Shown here: positions 8,574-15,838 of the stretch, one piece after another
Layout of the letters: each line of letters starts with the position of its first letter
Position numbering within the stretch: the first letter of the stretch is position 1
From: Oscillospiraceae bacterium
Lineage (GTDB): Bacteria > Bacillota > Clostridia > Oscillospirales > Ruminococcaceae
Assembly: GCA_022511485.1 (NCBI GenBank)
Contig: JAFLUJ010000009.1
Coordinates: forward strand, 1-25,456
Reading direction: 5' to 3'
Length of the DNA stretch: 25,456 nt
Made by a program: the position numbers and the translations under genes
The notes under the pieces: model-generated
Database searches by the model: none
What the model saw: the letters and a program-made list of their open reading frames with translations, nothing else
What the model was told of the DNA's origin: nothing

Positions 8574-10460
8574 TTACAAAAACAGCTCTCCGGCGGTATC
8601 CTTGTAATACTCCGCCTGAGCTGTCCAAAGAGATTTGTATACTCCGTCCATTTCAAGCAGAGCTTGGTGAGAACCCCGCTCTGCTATTTTTCCGTCCTCC
8701 ATGACGGTTATCTCATCGCAGAAACGGCAGGAGGAAAGCCGGTGGGAAATATAAATAGCCGTCCGTGTTCCCACGATCCCGTTGAATTTAGTGTAAATAT
8801 CATGCTCGGAGACAGGGTCAAGAGCCGCAGTGGGTTCATCAAGGACGATGAATGGCGCTCCCTTGTAGACCGCCCTTGCAAGACAAAGCTTCTGAGCTTC
8901 CCCTCCGGAGACTTCCACGCCATGCTCGTCAAAATCCTTGTACATACAGGTATTAATGCCGTTCTCCATCTTTTCGAGACGTTCCCCAAGACCCGCACGG
9001 ACAACGCAGTTTTCTACACGGTCGCTGTCGTAATCAGTATCCGCCGCAACGTTTTCCGCCATGCTGAACGAAAACAATTTTGAATCCTGAAACACCACCG
9101 AAAATAAAGCCATGTAATCCTCGTATTTGTATTTTTTGATGTCAATTCCGTTAAGAGTTATCTCTCCCTCAGTAGGATCATAGAGGCGGCATAACAGCTT
9201 CACAAGAGTGGATTTTCCGCAGCCGTTTTTCCCCACCAGAGCCATTTTTTCGCCTATCCGCCATTTTAAATTTATGTCCTTCAGAACATACTGCTCACTG
9301 CCGGGATATTTAAAATAAACGTGTTTAAATTCAAATTCGTACTCATTGTCGTCACGCTTTTCGGTGGGTATAGTCCCCTGATATTTTTCGTCGGGAATGT
9401 CAAGGAAATCAAATACCTGACTGCAAAACGTGGTGTTTGTAAGTATCTGACTTATATGAACGGAGATATTTCCGATACCGATTCGTATCCTTGAAAAATA
9501 CATAACAAACGCAATAACTTCACCGGGGGACATCATACCGCCCGCCGCCCTTGCAATTGCAAATCCGTACAGCAAAAGCTGTAAAACAAGCGCGACAATA
9601 AAACTCAGACCATCGCAGCCTACGACTTTCTTAACGCACTCCGTCCACTTGTCAGCAATTATTTTATTACATTCAATATATTTGTTCAGGAGCAGTTCAC
9701 TCTCGTCATAGAGGCGTATTTCCTTGCCCATACGGTAATTGTATATCGTCTGACTGCGCAGACGTCCGGCGACCCTGTCTGCCTGCAAAAGCTCGCTGTC
9801 CTTAAAACATTCCTGACGTAAATTGATTATCTTCGGAATGATAACCCCGGACGGAAGCAGCATCAACAAAATTGTGACCGCCATCACCGCAAGAAATCCC
9901 CAGGGGGACTGCACAAATCCCATAAATCCGGCCGTTCCTGCCGGCTTTGCAAGCAGGGACGGCGCAATGAGGATAACACCTATAATTACCGAAAAAACAC
10001 CATAAAACATATAAGCAAAACTGGATTCCATCGCAGGGATGCCTGTCTGTCCGTTTGACATATAATTCTGCGCCTGCTGGAGGCTGTTCATGGTACCCGT
10101 ATCCTCAGCACGGGTGTAATCAATTTCAAGAACCTTTTTTTGCAGCATACGCTTTGAATTCTGGGAGTAGTAGAAATTGTGACAGTTTGCCCTTGAAGAA
10201 ATGATATTACCCATAAGATTTGTTATAAAGGTGACCCCGCAGACAATTACCGCCGCTGTCAGGAGGTAGCTGAGAGGTTTTGCCGCCATAATACCGTCAA
10301 TAACAAGGGATGCAAGAAATATCACTGAGAATTCGTCAATGATCTGCGGCGCAACAGTAAAAATCTTTCTGAAAGTGTGTCCCTTATCCGCATTATTGAT
10401 AAGCTTTAAACTGCGCTTTAATATGTCAAGCTTTTCCCTGACAGTAAATTTCTTATTCAA
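8574..10460 (-). CDS. ABC exporter half-transporter (second of pair)
   Basis: A type IV (MsbA-like) half-transporter: an N-terminal six-helix membrane domain (about 40-320) fused to an ATPase domain, 628 residues. Walker A is GKNGCGKST (about 413), the signature is VSGGEAQ, Walker B is FIVLDEPTAALDP with the catalytic glutamate, and the switch histidine is in ISHRLS. All catalytic elements are intact. The start is a TTG at 10460: AAGGAGG lies 9 nt upstream, and TTGAATAA overlaps the stop of the preceding half-transporter by 8 bp, which suggests translational coupling. An ATG at 10484 is possible but would sit ahead of that ribosome site. With its neighbour it should form a heterodimeric exporter. 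The cargo cannot be read from sequence; the nearby AgrC/LytTR-type regulators hint at peptide or antibiotic export. Confidence 0.9.
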   Translation of the reverse strand: MNKKFTVREKLDILKRSLKLINNADKGHTFRKIFTVAPQIIDEFSVIFLASLVIDGIMAAKPLSYLLTAAVIVCGVTFITNLMGNIISSRANCHNFYYSQNSKRMLQKKVLEIDYTRAEDTGTMNSLQQAQNYMSNGQTGIPAMESSFAYMFYGVFSVIIGVILIAPSLLAKPAGTAGFMGFVQSPWGFLAVMAVTILLMLLPSGVIIPKIINLRQECFKDSELLQADRVAGRLRSQTIYNYRMGKEIRLYDESELLLNKYIECNKIIADKWTECVKKVVGCDGLSFIVALVLQLLLYGFAIARAAGGMMSPGEVIAFVMYFSRIRIGIGNISVHISQILTNTTFCSQVFDFLDIPDEKYQGTIPTEKRDDNEYEFEFKHVYFKYPGSEQYVLKDINLKWRIGEKMALVGKNGCGKSTLVKLLCRLYDPTEGEITLNGIDIKKYKYEDYMALFSVVFQDSKLFSFSMAENVAADTDYDSDRVENCVVRAGLGERLEKMENGINTCMYKDFDEHGVEVSGGEAQKLCLARAVYKGAPFIVLDEPTAALDPVSEHDIYTKFNGIVGTRTAIYISHRLSSCRFCDEITVMEDGKIAERGSHQALLEMDGVYKSLWTAQAEYYKDTAGELFL

Positions 10461-12327
10461 CCTCACCAACCTCCTTTTTATCATCATTATAATAACTGCT
10501 CTGTATATTGAACAACTCCGCGTATTTTCCACCGGACTCCATAAGCTGAACGTGACTTCCATACTCGGCAATACCGCCGTCCTCAATAAGAAGTATCCTG
10601 TCGCAGAACCTTGTGGACGCCAGCCTGTGAGAAATAAACACACAGGATTTTTCTTTGGAAAACTCCATGTAATTCATATACATTTTCTGCTCCGCAATTG
10701 GGTCAAGAGCCGCAGTAGGCTCGTCCAGCAAAAGCACGGGAGCGTCCTTGTAAAGAGCCTTTGCAAGAGCCGTTTTCTGTTTTTCGCCGCCTGAAAGATC
10801 GGTGGAATTTTCATAAACTCCCCTGCAAAGCGGCGTGCTTTCCTTTTCCGGGAGACTCATTATCTTGTCGTATATGTCCGCCTTTTTCATACAGTCAAAC
10901 ATTCTCTCCCTGTCTATTTCCGAATCGGACTGTCCGGTGATGTTTTCTGCAATGCTGACAGGAAGCTCGCTCACGTCCTGAAATACCGTGGAAAACAGAC
11001 GGAAATATTCTTCACGATTGTACTCCTTAGCATTTACACCGTTAAGGAAAATTTCTCCATCGGTGGGATCGTAAAGTCCGCACATCAGCTTGACGATGGT
11101 AGTTTTACCCACTCCGTTAAGACCCACAAAAGCAAGCTTCTCACCCTTATGGAGAGTAAAGGAAAGATTTTTTATAGTGGGACTTTCCGCTCCGAAATAG
11201 GTGTAGCTGACGTTCCGGAACTCCACCTCGCATTTGCCGGAGGGAACGGAAGCGCCCTCTCCTCTGTTTGTTTTGTCCTCCATTTCAAGATAGGCACGGA
11301 CGTAATTTACGTTGTTTGATATCCACTGATAGCCGGATATATTATTGCACCAGTCCTTTACAGCGTTTGAAAGTCTCATTATGGAGTTAAAATAAAGGAC
11401 GAAATCTCCTGCGCCTATACTGCCGTTTACAACAAGATAAATTACATAAGCATACGCCGCAAAGTCACCTATAAAGCCAATAAATGACCTTAAAACATTA
11501 TGACGGAACTCCCATGCGTCCTGCTGACGGAACCATTCCAGTCTTTGTTTGAAGGAGCGTGCAAAGATCTTTTCAAACCACGTCTGCATACCGAAAATTC
11601 TTATGTCCTTAGCGTTGGAAAAATCATTGCTCAGGCTGTTTATATACTCAAGCTGCCTGTCATAGACCTGCCAGTTGTCTGCCATGTTCCAGACCCACTG
11701 CATTTTATGACGTTCTATAAGGTAGCTGAGAGCCGCGGGAACAGCGATTATGGGAACAAGTCGTATATCCAGTACCGACAGTATTGCCGAGTAAGTGAAA
11801 AAATTAATGGTGTGACGTATAGTGCCCCTGACATTAAGGGGAGTATTGTACCCTGCAATAAACATTCCCTCTCTTGCTTTGTTGAGACTGTCATTGTTCT
11901 CGGACTTTTCGTTGTTCTCATAGTCAGTGGTCATGTTCTTTTTCATGATCTTTTCCATGATATGATTGGAGCATTTTGCAAAACCGATGTAGTCCTGGTA
12001 ATTTCCTACTGCGTTTCCGATATAGCCTATAACGTGATTTCCCACAAAAAGAAGCAAACAGATCATGACAAGTCTGAGGCTTCCGAATCCGGCTGCCGCA
12101 AGCTCCACCACATATTTATCCGTATAGACCGCCAACAGGTCACTGAAATAAAAGCTGAATGCGAAAATGAAGCACCCGAAAAACATGACCTTGTCGAAGC
12201 GGTAAATATCCTTCATAACGTACAGGACATTCGTCACCATGCCGTATTTCTGGCTTTTGATCTCTGCACGGTAATTTGCCCGGGCAGCCTTTTTCTTTTT
12301 TCTGTCCCATTTTTTGACCTTGACCAT
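10453..12327 (-). CDS. ABC exporter half-transporter (first of pair)
   Basis: A 624-residue half-transporter with a lysine/arginine-rich N-terminal tail, a six-helix membrane domain (about 45-320) and an ATPase domain. Walker A is GLNGVGKTT (about 405), the signature is LSGGEKQ, Walker B is VLLLDEPTAALDP and the switch histidine is in ISHRLAS. The start is the ATG at 12327, preceded by GGGGAGGTGATACT; an upstream in-frame ATG at 12354 would contain that site. It lacks a C39 peptidase domain, so it does not itself cleave a leader peptide. Its 3' end overlaps the start of the partner half-transporter by 8 bp. Expression probably depends on the repeat boxes at 12345-12410, which resemble LytTR regulator sites. 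Substrate unknown. Confidence 0.9.
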   Translation of the reverse strand: MVKVKKWDRKKKKAARANYRAEIKSQKYGMVTNVLYVMKDIYRFDKVMFFGCFIFAFSFYFSDLLAVYTDKYVVELAAAGFGSLRLVMICLLLFVGNHVIGYIGNAVGNYQDYIGFAKCSNHIMEKIMKKNMTTDYENNEKSENNDSLNKAREGMFIAGYNTPLNVRGTIRHTINFFTYSAILSVLDIRLVPIIAVPAALSYLIERHKMQWVWNMADNWQVYDRQLEYINSLSNDFSNAKDIRIFGMQTWFEKIFARSFKQRLEWFRQQDAWEFRHNVLRSFIGFIGDFAAYAYVIYLVVNGSIGAGDFVLYFNSIMRLSNAVKDWCNNISGYQWISNNVNYVRAYLEMEDKTNRGEGASVPSGKCEVEFRNVSYTYFGAESPTIKNLSFTLHKGEKLAFVGLNGVGKTTIVKLMCGLYDPTDGEIFLNGVNAKEYNREEYFRLFSTVFQDVSELPVSIAENITGQSDSEIDRERMFDCMKKADIYDKIMSLPEKESTPLCRGVYENSTDLSGGEKQKTALAKALYKDAPVLLLDEPTAALDPIAEQKMYMNYMEFSKEKSCVFISHRLASTRFCDRILLIEDGGIAEYGSHVQLMESGGKYAELFNIQSSYYNDDKKEVGEVE

Positions 12328-12344
12328 AGTATCACCTCCCCATA

Positions 12345-12410
12345 ATGATAGCATAAAAATAACCGTTCGTGCCCGTTTCGGAACGAACGGTCAATATACG
12401 GAACGAATGG
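12345..12410 (-). promoter_or_regulatory. Candidate LytTR-controlled promoter of the ABC operon
   Basis: On the minus strand two 12-bp direct repeats, CCATTCGTTCCG (12410-12399) and CCGTTCGTTCCG (12390-12379), start 20 bp apart. A third, inverted copy of ACCGTTCGT lies at 12362-12370. ACCGTTCGT fits the published LytTR/AgrA half-site pattern [TA][AC][CA]GTTN[AG][TG] at every position in two of the three copies. A possible -10, TATCAT, is at 12350-12345 and there is no good -35, as expected for an activator-dependent promoter. That the LytTR regulator encoded at 13398-14120 binds here is inference. Confidence 0.55.
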
Positions 12411-12436
12411 CAAGGCTGAGCCTTGACCCCTTTCGT

Positions 12437-12599
12437 TGCACACTCTTTTCAGTAAAGTAAAATACGACACGGAAACACACTTGCTTCTGGACTGTTACAA
12501 ATAAGTGGGAAGCCCCCGCGGGCAGATCGCTGCATACTTTTTCCAAAAGAGTAACATACGGACACGGAAACACACTTGCTTCTGGACTGTCACAAATAA
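12437..12599. repeat. Imperfect tandem duplication between kinase and ABC operon
   Basis: Units at 12437-12504 and 12531-12599 share a 39-bp core with one mismatch (12466-12504 and 12561-12599, GACACGGAAACACACTTGCT...) preceded by a 28-bp block with 21 identities. Beside them lies a short palindrome CAAGGCT-G-AGCCTTG at 12411-12425. No convincing gene is present; frames open through it are short and translate the repeat. A weak hairpin at 12601-12613 followed on the minus strand by a T-run could end the kinase transcript. Confidence 0.75.
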
Positions 12600-12621
12600 A
12601 AGGACAGAGCCCTGACTAAAT

Positions 12622-13359
12622 TTAATTTCCTAAAGGTATCATTATTTCCGTGGCAAAAATGCCCTCCTCATTCTGTCTGTTTACATAGCCGCCATATTTT
12701 TTTGCAATTCGGTCGATACGGAATAATCCATACCCATGCTGTCCCGAATCCTCCTTAGTGGAAATGTACGAGCCTTTTTCCTTCCGGACTTCCCCCGCTG
12801 AGTTCTGTACCGAAAGATAAAGCTGTCCCTTTAATCTTCCGATATAGACACGAATGAAACGTTCTGCTTCCGGCAGGGAAGCGCAGGCCTCCACAGCATT
12901 GTCAAGCATATTTCCCAGAGCCGAGCAAAGCTCAACATCGCTGATAGGAAGCTTTTCGGGAACATTCGCTTTAACATTCAGACTGACATTCAGCTTCTTT
13001 GCAGTGTTCAGCTTGCTGTTCAGGATAGCGTCCGCCATGACGTTTCCGGTTTTGATGACCGTATCCACAGTGTCAAGATCGTCTGCAAGCTGGTCAAGAT
13101 AACCGGAAAGCTTTTCATAGTTCCCCTCAGAAAGCTGTATCTTCATATTCTGGATATGGTTGCGGTAATCGTGCCGCCAGCCCCGTATCTGCCGGTACAT
13201 ATTCTGGATCTCCTGCACCTGCTTTTCGATAAGCTCACTCTGGAAACGTTCTATCCGGCGGTCTATCATATTTGTAAGGGCACGCCGCAGTACAAAATAT
13301 GCTGACAGACAAATAAGACATATCAATATAATTATACCCGTTATTATTACTGTCTTCAT
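12622..13359 (-). CDS. GHKL (AgrC-like) sensor histidine kinase, single helix
   Basis: A 245-residue sensor kinase of the AgrC/GHKL group. One membrane helix at about 3-26 is followed by a helical linker, a dimerisation segment with the phospho-accepting histidine in WRHDYRNH (about residue 63), and an ATP-binding domain with the N box MLDNAVEAC and a HGYGLFRI glycine box. Typical AgrC proteins carry a six-helix peptide sensor; this one has none, so the signal may be detected by the membrane helix or through a partner such as the nearby ABC exporter. AAGGTGAT precedes the ATG. It lies 38 bp downstream of the LytTR response regulator on the same strand and is almost certainly its cognate kinase. 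Confidence 0.9.
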   Translation of the reverse strand: MKTVIITGIIILICLICLSAYFVLRRALTNMIDRRIERFQSELIEKQVQEIQNMYRQIRGWRHDYRNHIQNMKIQLSEGNYEKLSGYLDQLADDLDTVDTVIKTGNVMADAILNSKLNTAKKLNVSLNVKANVPEKLPISDVELCSALGNMLDNAVEACASLPEAERFIRVYIGRLKGQLYLSVQNSAGEVRKEKGSYISTKEDSGQHGYGLFRIDRIAKKYGGYVNRQNEEGIFATEIMIPLGN

Positions 13360-13397
13360 TTTATCACCTTATTTTTTAGTGTAATACTGTTCCCAAG

Positions 13398-14120
13398 TCA
13401 ATGTTTTGATTTAGGAATAGTATAAAAACTGATAAATTTATCGTTGACTTCTTTATACAAACGTCTTGATAATGGTATCGCTGTGCCGCTGTCCAGAACA
13501 ATTTCAGATTTTCCGATACTGCGGATACAGCGCAGATTCACAATATAGGAACGATGACAGAAAACGAGATCCTCATTAAGGATATTTTTCAATTCATTTA
13601 TTCCGGTTCCGCAAATGAGGATACTGCCATCTGACAAATGAACGTGAGTTTTCTTACCTACTGCCTCGCAATACTCTATCGTTTCCGGAGAAACGTGCAG
13701 GATCTTGTCCTCGCATTTCAGCATGATGTCATTTTCATTATTATGCCGCCTGATATATCTGTCAAGCACTGCGAAAAATTTTTCCTTGTCTACTGGCTTA
13801 AGAAGATAATGGAGAGCTTCGACCTCATAGCCGTCGTTCATATAATCGGAATATCCTGTAATAAAAATAACAGGAAGCATATCTCCCTCTGCACGAAGTT
13901 TTTTTGCAAGCTCCATACCGCTGATTTTTCCCATTTCAATATCAAGCAAAAGCAGGTCGCAGGGCTTGTCCGGATATGAAAATAAAAAGCTTTCCCCGCT
14001 GACATACTCGTCGATCACAAGAGCAAATGGCTTGTCCGAGGACCACTCCCCAAGCAGCCTGCGGAGCAGAACGATCTGTTCCTCGTTGTCATCGCATACA
14101 GCGATCCGTATCAATTTCAT
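13398..14120 (-). CDS. LytTR-family response regulator (AgrA-like)
   Basis: A 240-residue DNA-binding response regulator. The receiver domain (about 3-120) has the acidic pair D10/D11 in CDDNEEQ, phospho-accepting D60 in LLLLDIEM, and K near 107 in LLKPVDKEK. The LytTR domain (about 135-235) includes FCHRSYIVNL and PLSRRLYKEV. The start is the ATG at 14120, giving MKLIRIAVCDD; a longer frame from 14147 would add an unlikely leader and overlap a terminator tail. GTGGGTG is a modest ribosome site. It precedes the GHKL kinase gene by 38 bp. It likely activates the ABC exporter operon through the boxes at 12345-12410 (inference). No agrB/agrD-type peptide genes lie nearby. Confidence 0.92.
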   Translation of the reverse strand: MKLIRIAVCDDNEEQIVLLRRLLGEWSSDKPFALVIDEYVSGESFLFSYPDKPCDLLLLDIEMGKISGMELAKKLRAEGDMLPVIFITGYSDYMNDGYEVEALHYLLKPVDKEKFFAVLDRYIRRHNNENDIMLKCEDKILHVSPETIEYCEAVGKKTHVHLSDGSILICGTGINELKNILNEDLVFCHRSYIVNLRCIRSIGKSEIVLDSGTAIPLSRRLYKEVNDKFISFYTIPKSKH

Positions 14121-14138
14121 CACACCCACTAAAAATTT

Positions 14139-14185
14139 GAAAAGCAAAACTGCCGCACCAGTTTGATCCGTCTCTGGTACAGCAG
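14139..14185 (-). terminator. Rho-independent terminator or leader attenuator
   Basis: On the minus strand CTGCTGTACCAG (14185-14174) pairs with CTGGTGCGGCAG (14161-14150), 12 pairs of which two are G-U, with a 12-nt loop, followed at once by TTTTGCTTTTC. It ends the chemotaxis gene transcript. It stops only about 19 bp before the response regulator start at 14120, so it may also act as an attenuator for that gene. Confidence 0.75.
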
Positions 14186-14203
14186 TCTGTGATCCTTTTA
14201 TTT

Positions 14204-14239
14204 AAGGCAGCACCGCATAAAGAACGGCTGACGCCTTTG
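14204..14239. repeat. 36-bp fragment of the ppk1-leader repeat element
   Basis: Matches 2646-2681 at 33 of 36 positions (shared core AAAGAACGGCTGACGCCTTT). The rest of the element is absent here: it goes straight into unrelated sequence near the end of the chemotaxis gene. Confidence 0.75.
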
Positions 14240-14251
14240 TCTTAAAAATCA

Positions 14252-15628
14252 TCATTTCTTAACGCTTTTGAACCTGCTTGTAACGAGGTTCATATTGGAA
14301 GCCTCTTCTGCAACAGAACGTGCAATATCCGCGCTCTCTACGGCAGTTTCCGAGTTCTGGCTTATTATCGAGGAGACCTGCTCAAGCTGTGCTCTTACAG
14401 ATTCTATAGCCTGATTCTGACGGTTTGTAAGCTCTGTTATGCGGCGTGCATACTCTGCACTGCTTTCCGATGTCTCAATAACGCCGCCCATTTTCTCTGC
14501 AACCTTTTCTGCAAGAATAGTACCCTTTTCTACGGATTCTATGGAAGACTGTATGAGAACTGAGGTGTTCTGCACTGCCTCTCCGCTTCGTGTAGCAAGG
14601 TTTCTTACCTCGTCAGCAACAACTGCAAAGCCTTTTCCCGCGATGCCTGCACGGGCTGCCTCGATAGCAGCGTTAAGAGCAAGAATGTTAGTCTGGAAGG
14701 CTATATCCTCAATTGTCCGAATAATGCCTTCGATCTTACGTGAGGATTCTGTAATATCCGCCATTGCTTCAAGCATATTCTGCATTTCTCCGTTGCTTTC
14801 GTGAACAAGAGCCGTACTCTTTCTTGCAGCCTCCGAAGCATTTTCAGCCTCCTCAAGACCCTTTTCGACCTCGTCTGATATTTCTGCAACGCTTGCTGTT
14901 ATTCCGGCAATGGACTGCTCCTGTTCCTCGGATGCGCTGCTGATCTTGTCAGCGATCTCAAGCATAAGGTTAGCATCGCTGGTAACTTTTTCGGATATTT
15001 CGGCAATATTGGCAACGACCAGTTCCTGACGATCCATCATCTTTTTGCTTTCGTTCACTTTTCTCTGGACCTCTTCCAGCAGATCCTCTGTCTGGTTGCC
15101 TGCGGCAGTAGCTTCACTTATGTATTTCAGACTGCAGTTTACCAGATAAAGTATGATACACGCACCTACATTTATTCCCAACAGACCCTTTAATATCTGA
15201 TCCACACCTACGCCGCCATAGATAAAATCATTTAAGAAAATTCCCAGAACAGCGGGTATATCCATAATTACCCATTGAATGTAGATATTTTTTCTGTCGA
15301 AGTAAATTCCCGACAAAGCTACAGCTGCAACCATAAGAGGAAGCACACTCTGCATTTCATGCTTCACCACAGACATTACGATTATAATAAGCATCTGAAC
15401 TATTGAGAGAAGAGTGCCTCTTGTAGTAGTTGTGGACTTATCCTTCATAAATGCAGTGATACCACAGGTCGCAAGACCCACAACAGCGATCAGAGCACCT
15501 ATAAAGACATATCCTGTTACCATATTCAGAATACCGAATGCAACGGAAACGCAGCCAACAAAAATGATATGCATTTTGACCGTCTTTTCGGAAGCCATAC
15601 TCTTTGATTGGATTTTTATCTCAGCCAT
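14252..15628 (-). CDS. Methyl-accepting chemotaxis protein with membrane-embedded N-terminus
   Basis: A chemoreceptor of 458 residues. The N-terminal 170 residues form about six membrane helices with very short loops and no extracytoplasmic ligand domain. No HAMP domain is evident; a coiled-coil signalling domain follows (about 180-455) with the conserved hairpin tip IEDIAFQTNILALNAAIEAA and GKGFAVVADEVRNLA, the CheA/CheW contact region. It probably senses a membrane-associated or intracellular cue such as energy state. AGAAGGA precedes the ATG, and a consensus promoter lies at 15667-15695. No che or fla genes lie in the window, so its partners are elsewhere. The terminator at 14139-14185 makes it a single-gene transcript. 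Confidence 0.92.
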   Translation of the reverse strand: MAEIKIQSKSMASEKTVKMHIIFVGCVSVAFGILNMVTGYVFIGALIAVVGLATCGITAFMKDKSTTTTRGTLLSIVQMLIIIVMSVVKHEMQSVLPLMVAAVALSGIYFDRKNIYIQWVIMDIPAVLGIFLNDFIYGGVGVDQILKGLLGINVGACIILYLVNCSLKYISEATAAGNQTEDLLEEVQRKVNESKKMMDRQELVVANIAEISEKVTSDANLMLEIADKISSASEEQEQSIAGITASVAEISDEVEKGLEEAENASEAARKSTALVHESNGEMQNMLEAMADITESSRKIEGIIRTIEDIAFQTNILALNAAIEAARAGIAGKGFAVVADEVRNLATRSGEAVQNTSVLIQSSIESVEKGTILAEKVAEKMGGVIETSESSAEYARRITELTNRQNQAIESVRAQLEQVSSIISQNSETAVESADIARSVAEEASNMNLVTSRFKSVKK

Positions 15629-15666
15629 AATGTTCCTTCTTTCACGGGAAAAACTTTAACGAAAAT

Positions 15667-15695
15667 ATTATACCAGATTTCTTTCCTAAAGTCAA
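15667..15695 (-). promoter_or_regulatory. Consensus promoter for the chemotaxis gene
   Basis: Reading the minus strand: TTGACT at 15695-15690, 17-nt spacer, TATAAT at 15672-15667, placing transcription start about 30 bp before the ATG at 15628. Confidence 0.85.
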
Positions 15696-15741
15696 CAGTT
15701 TTAATCAATAAAAGAAAATAAGAAAATATAGTGATTTTTAT

Positions 15742-15770
15742 TTGACATTTATAAACAGATGTGATATAAT
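15742..15770 (+). promoter_or_regulatory. Perfect sigma-A promoter for the ABC-2-type permease
   Basis: TTGACA at 15742-15747, 17-nt spacer, TATAAT at 15765-15770. It is back to back with the chemotaxis gene promoter; their -35 boxes are 46 bp apart. Confidence 0.88.
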
Positions 15771-15838
15771 TAAAAAGTACCGGAATGATATGTATGTTCA
15801 AATATTTTTTGCTGAGAAAAAGAATAAGGAGGTAAAAA

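Noticed and set aside
11500..12345. 281-codon plus-strand frame opposite the first ABC half-transporter
   Set aside because: Antisense shadow of a gene with intact Walker motifs; no ribosome site.
12234..12573. Small minus-strand frames upstream of the ABC operon, considered as a peptide precursor for the exporter
   Set aside because: They run through the tandem repeat, have no ribosome site, and show no leader with a GG cleavage motif.
12437..12599. CRISPR array
   Set aside because: Only two imperfect units, no regular spacers and no cas genes.
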